A stretch of 64,000 nucleotides of DNA from Bog-473 sp963782415 (GTDB lineage: Bacteria > Actinomycetota > Acidimicrobiia > Acidimicrobiales > RAAP-2): positions 682,001-746,000 of the forward strand of contig CAWAJT010000006.1 in the NCBI GenBank assembly GCA_963782415.1, in the 5' to 3' direction. Below the pieces are notes generated by a model. It had not been told where the DNA came from, did no database searches, and saw only the letters and a program-made list of their open reading frames with translations. Below are positions 57,540-64,000 of this stretch, piece by piece. Position numbers and translations under genes: made by a program. The stretch's first letter is position 1. Each line of letters opens with the position of its first letter.

Positions 57540-58703
57540 TCAGACCGGTTCGTCCGCCAGGATCCGACCCAGGCGGCGCAGGCTCTCGTTGGCGCCACCG
57601 AGTGTGAGCTCAATCTGCCGGGTGAGGAGAAAGAAGCGGTGGAGGGGATAGTCGCGGTCGACACCGACGCCGCCGTGGAGGTGGGAGGCCGCGTGCACGA
57701 CGCGTTGACCACCTTCCGCAGCCCAGTACTTGGCGATCGCGACCTCGGCTGACGCGGGGAGCCCCGCCGCCAGCCGCGCCGCGGCCTGCCACGCGGTGAG
57801 CCTGATCGCCTCGGTGTCGACGTAGGCGTCGGCGGCACGCTGACCGACCGCCTGAAAGGTGGCGATGGGCTTCTCGAACTGGACGCGGGTCTTGGTGTAC
57901 TCGGCCGTGAGCTCGAGGGCCGAGGCACACACGCCGGCCTCTTCGATGCACAGCGCGGTGGTGGCACATTCCGTGATGCAGTCGATGACGGCGGCCCCGT
58001 CGGCGCCCTCGCCCACGAGCCGGTCCGCGCCGACCCGCACGCCGTCGAGCTCCACGACTGCTTCGGGCCGCCCGGTGGTCGTGGTCTGGCGCGTGAGGGT
58101 CACGCCGTCTGCACCACGCTCGACGATGAAGACGCCCGGACCGGCAGCCGCGCCGTCGGCGGTCCGGCAGGAGGCCGGCACGAGGATGGCATCGGCCACG
58201 AGGCCCGCGGGCACGCACGCTTTGGTGCCCGACAGCACCCACGACCCGTCCGCCTGTGCCGTCGCCGTGGTGGCGGGCTCGACCCCGCCCGCCACGATGA
58301 CCTCGCCGACCAGCTCGGCCAGCGCTGCCGTCAGGACCGTCTCGCCACCGGCCACGCCCGTGAGCCAGGTCTTGCGCTGGGCATCGGTCCCGAAGCGGTC
58401 GATGGGCAGCGCGCCGTAGACCATCGTCTCGACGACAGGGACATAGGCCGCGGTCCGCCCTGCCGCTTCGACGACCAGGCAGGCCGCCACGAAGTCGAGC
58501 CCTGCTCCACCGACCTCCTCGCGCAGGTGGATGCCCAACAAGCCGGCGTCGGCCAGTTCCTTCCAGAGCTCGCGATCGAAGGGGCCGTCGTCGCCGGCCG
58601 CCGCCTCAATCTGCTTGAGTCGGTCGTGGGTGGACCGGTCTCCGAAGATCTGCGCCGCCAACTGGCGTACGGCTTCTTGCTCTTCGCTGTAGTTGAAGTC
58701 CAT
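57540..58703 (-). CDS. FadE-type acyl-CoA dehydrogenase, second heteromeric pair
   Basis: A 387-residue acyl-CoA dehydrogenase. MDFNYSEEQEAVRQLAAQIF and the late SHLHGGVGVDRDYPLHRFFL and LTRQIELTLGGANESLRRLG put it with the partner-type subunits, like the gene at 48242-49393. It lies 25 bases downstream of the FadE at 58729-59904 of the complementary type. The pair recalls the mycobacterial FadE26/FadE27 (ChsE4-ChsE5) enzyme of the sterol side chain. The stop lies directly against the peptidase stop. Confidence 0.8.
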   Translation of the reverse strand: MDFNYSEEQEAVRQLAAQIFGDRSTHDRLKQIEAAAGDDGPFDRELWKELADAGLLGIHLREEVGGAGLDFVAACLVVEAAGRTAAYVPVVETMVYGALPIDRFGTDAQRKTWLTGVAGGETVLTAALAELVGEVIVAGGVEPATTATAQADGSWVLSGTKACVPAGLVADAILVPASCRTADGAAAGPGVFIVERGADGVTLTRQTTTTGRPEAVVELDGVRVGADRLVGEGADGAAVIDCITECATTALCIEEAGVCASALELTAEYTKTRVQFEKPIATFQAVGQRAADAYVDTEAIRLTAWQAAARLAAGLPASAEVAIAKYWAAEGGQRVVHAASHLHGGVGVDRDYPLHRFFLLTRQIELTLGGANESLRRLGRILADEPV

Positions 58704-58728
58704 GGGATCTCCTCGTTCCTCGATCGGC

Positions 58729-59904
58729 TCAGCGCAGCGACCGCGGCATGCCGAGGCCGAAGATCGCGATGAGGTCCCGCTGAATCTCGTTGGTGCCGCC
58801 GCCGAAGGTCAGGATGATCATGGAGCGGGCGTACATTTCCAGACGGCCGGCGATGACGGCCGCCGGTGAGCCGCGCGTGAGGTAGCCCGCCTGCCCGATG
58901 ATCTCCATGAGTGCGCGGAACGCCCGCAAGTAGAACTCGGTTCCGAACACCTTGATGGACGACGCGTCCGCGACGTCGAGGTGGCCCTGCGTTGCCTGCC
59001 ACGCCACCTTCCAGTTGATCAGGCGCAGGAACTCGAGCTCCGCGTGGACGCGGGCCAGGTGCTCTTGCACCCATTCCTGGTCGATCACCCTTCGGCCGTC
59101 GGGCAGCTTCGTGTGCTGGGCCCATGCCCTTACATCGGTCAGGACGCGCTCAATGATGCCGGGCGAGCACAGAGTGACCCGCTCGTGGTTGAGCTGGTTG
59201 GTGATCAGGTTCCAGCCCTGATTCTCGCCGCCGACCAGGCTGCTCGCCGGGACGCGGACGTCCTCGTAGAAGGTGTAGTTGATGTTGTGGTCGCCGAGCA
59301 GCTTCATCGGCACGACGCGGATACCGGGAGTGCTCATGGGGATCACGAACATGGAGATCCCCTTGTGCTTGGGCGCATTGGGATCGGTGCGGGTTGCGAG
59401 CCAGATGTAGTCGGCGTCGCCGGCAAGGCTGGTGAAGATCTTGGCGCCGTTGATGACGTATTCGTCACCGTCACGCACGGCTCGTGTCGTGAGCGACGCC
59501 AGATCGGTGCCCGAGTTCGGCTCGGTGTAGCCGATACAGAAGGAGATCTCACCGGCCAGGATCTTGGGCAGGAAGAACTCCTTCTGCTCCTGCGTGCCGA
59601 AGTTCATGATGGTCGGGCCCACCGTGTTGATGGTCAGCATCGGGACGGGCGCCCCGCTGCGCATCGACTCGTCGAAGAAGATGAACTGCTCTACGGCCGA
59701 ACGGCCCTGACCGCCCCACTCGGTCGGCCAGCCGATACCCAACCACCCGTCCTTGCCCATCTGCTTGACGACCTTGCGCACCACCGGCCCGATACCGGCG
59801 GCTCGGGAGAGCTCTTCTTCGAGCTCGGGCGTGAGCAGGTTCTGGTAGTAAGCGCGCAGGTCGCTCTTGAGCGTCTGCTGCTCCTCGGTTAAGGCAATCT
59901 CCAT
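58729..59904 (-). CDS. FadE-type acyl-CoA dehydrogenase, first gene of second pair
   Basis: A 391-residue acyl-CoA dehydrogenase. MEIALTEEQQTLKSDLRAYY, GYTEPNSGTDLASLTTRAVR, VINGAKIFTSLAGDADYIWL and ILTFGGGTNEIQRDLIAIFG are nearly the same motifs as in the FadE at 50513-51691. The start at 59904 has GGGAGGGAC upstream. A KstR-like site (59988-60001) lies 84 bases before it and could also serve the divergent thiolase gene. Likely operon partner: FadE 57540-58703. Confidence 0.8.
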   Translation of the reverse strand: MEIALTEEQQTLKSDLRAYYQNLLTPELEEELSRAAGIGPVVRKVVKQMGKDGWLGIGWPTEWGGQGRSAVEQFIFFDESMRSGAPVPMLTINTVGPTIMNFGTQEQKEFFLPKILAGEISFCIGYTEPNSGTDLASLTTRAVRDGDEYVINGAKIFTSLAGDADYIWLATRTDPNAPKHKGISMFVIPMSTPGIRVVPMKLLGDHNINYTFYEDVRVPASSLVGGENQGWNLITNQLNHERVTLCSPGIIERVLTDVRAWAQHTKLPDGRRVIDQEWVQEHLARVHAELEFLRLINWKVAWQATQGHLDVADASSIKVFGTEFYLRAFRALMEIIGQAGYLTRGSPAAVIAGRLEMYARSMIILTFGGGTNEIQRDLIAIFGLGMPRSLR

Positions 59905-59987
59905 GTGTCCCTCCCGGGTGGCGGGACCACATCGGCCCACGTCAGCGCCACATCGTCACCGGCCCAGCGTTGCGGGCTCGACCGCGC

Positions 59988-60001
59988 GAGAACACGTTAC
60001 A
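59988..60001. promoter_or_regulatory. KstR-like operator GAGAACACGTTACA between FadE and thiolase
   Basis: The core is AAC-AC-GTT, with an outer A at the last position as in TnnAACnnGTTnnA; the first base is G. It lies between the divergent FadE (59904) and thiolase (60121) genes. Confidence 0.65.
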
Positions 60002-60120
60002 GTCCGCTCCGCTCGAGCGGCCAGACGGCTCGGGCCAAGCACTGGCTACCGGCAAGTAACCTGCAGTCCGCCCCGGGGCCGGACCCCCGGGAGCACGATC
60101 GAAATTGAGGAGCCGTCACC

Positions 60121-61326
60121 ATGCCTGAAGCCGTCATCGTCGCCACCGGCCGCACCCCCATCGGACGAGCCAACAAGGGCTCTCTCGTCGAGTGCCGGCC
60201 CGACGACCTGAGCGCGCTGGTGCTCCGCTCCGTGCTCGAGCAGGTGCCCCAACTGGACCCCGCCGAGGTGGAGGACGTCATGCTCGGATGCGGGCAGCCG
60301 GCTGGTGAGGCCGGCTACAACGTCGCCCGCGTGGCCGCGCTCTTGGCCGGGTTGGACAACGTGCCCGGTGTGACGGTGAACCGCTACTGCTCCTCGTCGC
60401 TGCAGACGATCCGCATGGCCGCCCACGCCATCCGCGCCGGTGAAGGCGATGTCTTCATTGCCGCCGGCGTCGAGACCGTGAGCCGCTATGCACACGGCGC
60501 GTCGGACACCGGACCGCACAATGCCGCCTTTGCCGTGGCGGAGGAGCGCACAAAGGTCCGCGCTCCCGCCGTGACCGAGCCTTGGAGCCCTCCCTCAGGA
60601 CTCCCAGACGTCTACATCGCCATGGGCCAGACGGCGGAGAACGTGGCCGAATTCGAGAAGGTCGGCCGGGCGGAAATGGACGAGTTCGCCCTGCTCTCCC
60701 AGACCCGGGCCGTCGAGTCACAACAGAACGGGTTCTTCGAGCGCGAAATCATTCCGGTCACCCTGGCGGACGGCACCGTGATCACCAAGGACGACGGACC
60801 GCGCGCCGGCACCACGCTGGAGGGCCTGTCCGGCCTCAAGCCCGTCTTCCGCGAAGGCGGGACCGTCACCGCGGGCAACGCGTGCCCGCTCAACGACGGC
60901 GCGGCGGCCGTGATCGTCATGAGCGACACGAAGGCCAAGGCCCTCGGTGTCACCCCGCTGGCCCGCATCGTGGCCAGCGGCGTCTCGGGGCTCAACCCCG
61001 AGATCATGGGCCTCGGCCCGGTTGACGCCTGCCGCCAGGTCCTGACCCGGGCGAACATGACCATCGACGACATTGACCTGGTGGAGATCAACGAGGCGTT
61101 CGCGGCGCAGGTCATCCCGTCGGCCAAGCACCTCGGCATCAGCTGGGACAAGCTCAACGTCAAGGGCGGCGCCATCGCCCTCGGCCACCCGTTCGGCCAG
61201 ACCGGGGCGCGCATCATGACCACGCTGCTCAACGCGCTCGAGGACACGGGAAAGACATTCGGCCTCGAGTCCATGTGCGTCGGCGGTGGCCAGGGCATGG
61301 CCATGATCGTTGAGCGCCTGAACTAG
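60121..61326 (+). CDS. Acetyl-CoA C-acyltransferase (thiolase), FadA-type
   Basis: A 401-residue degradative thiolase. The nucleophilic Cys is in TVNRYCSSSLQTIRMAAHAI, the C-terminal active-site motifs are VEINEAFAAQVIPSAK, GGAIALGHPFGQTGARI and SMCVGGGQGMAMIVERLN (second Cys), and PLNDGAAAVIVMSD is the third. AGGAG precedes the ATG at 60121. Divergent from the FadE pair across a KstR-like site, it would complete thiolytic cleavage of a side-chain or ring-derived beta-ketoacyl-CoA. Assignment to FadA5, FadA6 or another paralogue cannot be made from motif reading. Confidence 0.85.
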   Translation: MPEAVIVATGRTPIGRANKGSLVECRPDDLSALVLRSVLEQVPQLDPAEVEDVMLGCGQPAGEAGYNVARVAALLAGLDNVPGVTVNRYCSSSLQTIRMAAHAIRAGEGDVFIAAGVETVSRYAHGASDTGPHNAAFAVAEERTKVRAPAVTEPWSPPSGLPDVYIAMGQTAENVAEFEKVGRAEMDEFALLSQTRAVESQQNGFFEREIIPVTLADGTVITKDDGPRAGTTLEGLSGLKPVFREGGTVTAGNACPLNDGAAAVIVMSDTKAKALGVTPLARIVASGVSGLNPEIMGLGPVDACRQVLTRANMTIDDIDLVEINEAFAAQVIPSAKHLGISWDKLNVKGGAIALGHPFGQTGARIMTTLLNALEDTGKTFGLESMCVGGGQGMAMIVERLN

Positions 61327-61393
61327 CACGACGTTGCGGCACACGACGCGGTCGGCGTGGCGGCGGACCGCTCAAAGCGAGTGCGGAGGCGCG

Positions 61394-62428
61394 GTGCCTG
61401 ATCACAATGCGCGGGGTTGGCGGGCGGCCGTGGCACGCGTGCCGTTCATCGACCAGAAGATCCGCGCCCTGCGCCGTACCGACGAAATCGAACGGCTGCA
61501 GCAGCAGCTCGAGCAGGAGAGACGGCAGGCCAACGGAGCCGGCCCGGTCACACCGACCCAGGAGCCGTCCTGGACCGGCCCCATCACGGACGAGGGGACC
61601 ATCCCGTTCCTCGAGTGGCGACCACCCGGGCACTACTACTCTCCCGTCCCGAGCATGCGCGACGTGGTGGCGCAAGAGGACCGAATCTTCGGACGTCCTG
61701 ACCGTCTCGAGGGATTCGAGCTCAACGAGGAAGCGCAGCGCGCCATGCTGCAGACGCTGGCGCCACTCATCAACGACGTGGAGTTCAACGTCGACCCACA
61801 CCCGGACAGCCGTTACTTCACCAACAACCCTTCCTATGGCCTCGGCGATGGCTCCATTCTGCAGGCCTTCTTGCGCCACCTCCGACCGCGGCGCTACCTG
61901 GAGGTGGGCTCGGGCTGGACCACCGCCCTCGCGCTCGACGCCAACGAGCGCTGGCTCGACGGTCGCCTGCGGGTGACGAGCATTGAGCCGTATCCCGACG
62001 ACCTGCGTCGCCTGGTGCGGCCCGGCGACGACGTCGAGATCATCGTCAGCCCGGTCCAAGACGTCGACCTGTCGTGCTTCACAGAACTCGAGTCGGGCGA
62101 CATCCTGTTCATCGATTGCTCGCACGTGGTCAAGACGGGGAGCGATGCGCACCACTTGGTCACGCGCGTGCTTCCGGTCGTGCCTTCCGGCGTCTACATC
62201 CACATCCACGACATGTTCTGGCCCTTCGAGTACCCGCGGGTCTGGGTCGATGAAGGACACGCCTGGACCGAGGCATACCTGTTGCACGCCTTCTTGCTCT
62301 TCAACAAGGAATTCGAGGTCATCCTCTTCAACGATTGGATGGGGGCGAAGAACTACGACTTCATGGTGCGCCACGCGCCGGCGCTGGCGCGGGGTGCCGG
62401 CGGGGCGCTGTGGCTGCGCCGCCACTGA
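61394..62428 (+). CDS. Class I SAM-dependent methyltransferase (Methyltransf_24-like)
   Basis: A 344-residue protein starting at GTG 61394, behind GGAGG. A coiled-coil-like stretch (IRALRRTDEIERLQQQLEQE) near residue 27 precedes the catalytic domain. YLEVGSGWTTALALDANE is motif I, VTSIEPYPDDLRRLVRPGDD carries the acidic residue, SGDILFIDCSHVVKTGSDAH is motif IV, and HIHDMFWPFEYPRVWVDEGH with the C-terminal helices resembles glycan-associated methyltransferases. It converges with the SIS-domain gene. Substrate is unknown; the coiled coil suggests an oligomer or membrane/partner attachment. Confidence 0.7.
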   Translation: MPDHNARGWRAAVARVPFIDQKIRALRRTDEIERLQQQLEQERRQANGAGPVTPTQEPSWTGPITDEGTIPFLEWRPPGHYYSPVPSMRDVVAQEDRIFGRPDRLEGFELNEEAQRAMLQTLAPLINDVEFNVDPHPDSRYFTNNPSYGLGDGSILQAFLRHLRPRRYLEVGSGWTTALALDANERWLDGRLRVTSIEPYPDDLRRLVRPGDDVEIIVSPVQDVDLSCFTELESGDILFIDCSHVVKTGSDAHHLVTRVLPVVPSGVYIHIHDMFWPFEYPRVWVDEGHAWTEAYLLHAFLLFNKEFEVILFNDWMGAKNYDFMVRHAPALARGAGGALWLRRH

Positions 62429-62457
62429 GCGCGAGCGCCGGGAGCACCTGAGCACAC

Positions 62458-62488
62458 CGCTGAGCGGGCACGGCAATGCCCCTCAGCG
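62458..62488. terminator. Hairpin between convergent methyltransferase and SIS genes
   Basis: CGCTGAG (62458-62464) pairs with CTCAGCG (62482-62488), and an inner GGGC (62466-62469) pairs with GCCC (62478-62481) around an eight-base loop. The stem includes the SIS gene's stop codon and lies 30 bases after the methyltransferase stop, so it could end both transcripts. No U-tract is present. Confidence 0.55.
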
Positions 62489-63550
62489 CGGGGGGTGGGC
62501 GGACTGGGTCTCGTCAACGGCCGGCACCGGACCCGGGTCCACGCCCTCGCGATCGGCCAGGTGCAGGGCAACGAGCTCTCCGAACATCGTCAGGTCGAAG
62601 AAGCGGGACAGCGCGTCGTCGCCCTCGGCGTGGACCTCGAAGATGTCGGCCATCACCTCGTCGGTCGCCGTCCGCACGGCATCGAACAGTCCGGCATCAC
62701 GCGGACCTTCTCCGGCGTGGCGCAGCAACACCAGCGACATCGTCTGACGCGTGACGTCGCCCCCCTGACCCCACCCGGCCAGCTCGTCGTGTGTCAGCTC
62801 GGGCACCGCGGCCGTGAAGGCCGGTGCCTTGGCGCTCAGGTTCACCTGCGCCTTCCACCATCCCGCCGCGACAGAACCCACGCCCGCGGCGCCGTAGACG
62901 AGCGGGATGGTGCGCCCAATCCGGCGTGCCAATTCGGCCGGCGCCGCGGCCGGTCCGACCAGCGTGTCGCGCCGACGGGCCACTGCGCCCGAGGCGGCCG
63001 TGACCGCCTGGCTGCAGTCCCCAAGCAGGCCGGCGCGTGCCAGCGCGACCAGAAGGGTGACGGTGGTGGCCCCCAGTGCGGCCCGTGCCGGCGTGGGGCC
63101 CGCACCAGCTGGACACCATGGCAGCCCCGCGTCCCGCGCGAGGCGAGCCAGTGGTCCACGGTTGTCGCCGCCGATGCCGACCACCGTGGCACCCCGCTCG
63201 ATCGCCTTCTCGGCGGCCACGAGCGTCTCCGCCGTGTCGCCCGAAGGCGACACGGCCAGGACCAGCGTGGCGGGGCCGACGAACGCGGGAACGGCCGACC
63301 CGGCACCGACCCAGAACGGCGCGGGCAGGTCCGGCGCCGTGAGGGCGGCGACCGCGGCGCAGGCGACGGCGCCGGTACCCAGCCCGAAGGCGGCCACCGC
63401 ACGGAAGGTGCTCTCTGCACCGGCAGCACCGAACGCGGCGGTGTCGGCGAGGGCTTCGCCGGCGGCTCGCAGCGCCTCTGTCAGCTGCTCGGGGAGGGAG
63501 ATGGTGGCCTCCCACATGCCGAGCGTGTCGAGAGCGGCCGTCCCGCTCAC
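62483..63550 (-). CDS. SIS-domain sugar-phosphate isomerase-like protein
   Basis: A 355-residue protein of the bifunctional phosphoglucose/phosphomannose isomerase (SIS) family. LVLAVSPSGDTAETLVAAE and ATVVGIGGDNRGPLARLARD form the sugar-phosphate loop, RTIPLVYGAAGVGSVAAGWW starts the C-terminal subdomain, and AKAPAFTAAVPELTHDELAG is the conserved catalytic segment (NE-type position reads ELTHDE). GTG 63550 overlaps the Trm112-like stop by four bases. With the Trm112-like and phosphomannomutase genes upstream on the same strand this is a common actinobacterial trio for GDP-mannose supply. Confidence 0.75.
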   Translation of the reverse strand: MSGTAALDTLGMWEATISLPEQLTEALRAAGEALADTAAFGAAGAESTFRAVAAFGLGTGAVACAAVAALTAPDLPAPFWVGAGSAVPAFVGPATLVLAVSPSGDTAETLVAAEKAIERGATVVGIGGDNRGPLARLARDAGLPWCPAGAGPTPARAALGATTVTLLVALARAGLLGDCSQAVTAASGAVARRRDTLVGPAAAPAELARRIGRTIPLVYGAAGVGSVAAGWWKAQVNLSAKAPAFTAAVPELTHDELAGWGQGGDVTRQTMSLVLLRHAGEGPRDAGLFDAVRTATDEVMADIFEVHAEGDDALSRFFDLTMFGELVALHLADREGVDPGPVPAVDETQSAHPPR

Positions 63551-63789
63551 CCAGGTGACGCGCCCGTGGCCCGCACCTCGTTGCTCTCGGCCTTGGCCAT
63601 CAGGCGTTCGTGCTCCGCCTCGCCCACAGTCACCGCCTCGTCGCTCAACAGCACGGGCACGCCGTCCACCACGGCGTAGCTCTTCTTCAGCCGCGGGTTG
63701 TAGAGGACGTCCTCGTCCTCGAACCACAGCAGCGGTCCCTTGTCGACCGGGCAGGCGAGCACGTCGAGCAGCAGCGGGTCGAGGCTCAT
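63547..63789 (-). CDS. Trm112-like small protein
   Basis: An 80-residue Trm112-family protein (MSLDPLLLDVLACPVDKGPL, then YNPRLKKSYAVVDGVPVLL). In eukaryotes Trm112 activates methyltransferases; bacterial versions, often fused or adjacent to mannose-sugar genes, are of unknown role. The usual CPxC zinc pair reads CPVD, and no other Cys is present, so zinc binding is lost here. ATG 63789 has GAGGAG ahead. It is sandwiched and overlapped by the phosphomannomutase and SIS genes, so it is co-translated with the latter. Confidence 0.8.
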   Translation of the reverse strand: MSLDPLLLDVLACPVDKGPLLWFEDEDVLYNPRLKKSYAVVDGVPVLLSDEAVTVGEAEHERLMAKAESNEVRATGASPG

Positions 63790-63799
63790 CGAGGGCTCC

Positions 63800-64000
63800 T
63801 CAGTTCGGGCCGGATCCGAGGCCGGCATGGGTGGCGATGAGTTCTTGCACCTCGGCGACGTGGGCCGCGCAGCTCTCGGCTGTCTTCGCCTCCACGTTGA
63901 GTCGGAGCAACGGCTCGGTGTTCGAAGGGCGGACGTTGTACCACCAGTCGCCATGTTCGACGGTGAGCCCGTCCAGCATGTCGACCGACGCGCCGGCTTT
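63800..64000 (-). CDS. Phosphomannomutase/phosphoglucomutase, C-terminal fragment
   Basis: Runs off the right edge; the last 66 codons are visible, to the TGA at 63800. MLDGLTVEHGDWWYNVRPSN followed by TEPLLRLNVEA is the phosphate-binding loop of domain IV of the alpha-D-phosphohexomutase family, which swaps phosphate between C6 and C1 of mannose or glucose. The stop is 11 bases before the Trm112-like start. Its N-terminal catalytic Ser domain is outside the window. Confidence 0.85.
   Translation of the reverse strand, partial: KAGASVDMLDGLTVEHGDWWYNVRPSNTEPLLRLNVEAKTAESCAAHVAEVQELIATHAGLGSGPN

Overview
The window is a high-GC chromosome segment from an actinobacterium. The best guess is an uncultured member of class Acidimicrobiia. 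The supports are F420-type and luciferase-like flavin enzymes, many FadE/FadD lipid genes, cytochromes P450, the actinobacterial biotin synthase helper BsaP, a DUF222-HNH gene, and secreted proteins with YWLVASDGGIFxFG repeats. This placement is an inference from gene content. No rRNA, tRNA, CRISPR array, insertion sequence or prophage was seen.

Layout. 1-9 kb: a Ddn-family fragment, a secreted GH43-like protein with a repeat tail, small membrane and exported proteins, a coupled VOC/AhpD-like/DUF7064-like trio, and an AIM24 protein. 9-16.4 kb: a methyltransferase and membrane protein diverge from a D12-class DNA adenine methylase, PPK2 and a luciferase-like oxidoreductase; then amidase, cupin dioxygenase and P450. 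16.4-22.3 kb: a drug-efflux MFS gene with a divergent TetR regulator, exported proteins and an acyl-CoA dehydrogenase. 22.3-30 kb: biotin genes (bioB-bsaP on plus, bioD-bioF-bioA on minus) around an HNH gene and a lipoprotein, followed by an archaeal-type riboflavin synthase. 30-43 kb: a glutamic peptidase, acyl-CoA dehydrogenase, two FadD ligases, aldolase, a second repeat-tailed secreted protein and an OafA-like acyltransferase. 43.5-61.3 kb: a sterol side-chain catabolic region. 61.4-64 kb: a methyltransferase, then the SIS isomerase / Trm112-like / phosphomannomutase cluster.

The 44-61 kb region holds a FadD17-like ligase, the tightly packed set FadE - ChsH2-like - FadE - ChsH1-like - Ltp2-like, a CYP125-like P450, two luciferase-like oxidoreductases, a second FadE pair and a thiolase. 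This is the gene set of the mycobacterial igr locus and its surroundings, which removes the sterol side chain. A FadD19-like ligase lies upstream at 36 kb. Four intergenic copies of AACACGTT (either strand), and a fifth with one mismatch, stand before these units. They match the palindrome of the mycobacterial sterol regulator KstR (TnnAACnnGTTnnA). No kstR gene is in the window. An Anbu-type proteasome homologue shares the intergenic region with the CYP125-like gene.

At least fifteen single-base indels break otherwise well-conserved genes, including bioB, bioD, the ChsH2-like gene, a FadD and a P450. Several lie in short runs of C or G. They look more like uncorrected sequencing errors than a wave of pseudogenes. 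I give these genes as one feature each across the break and state where the frame changes.
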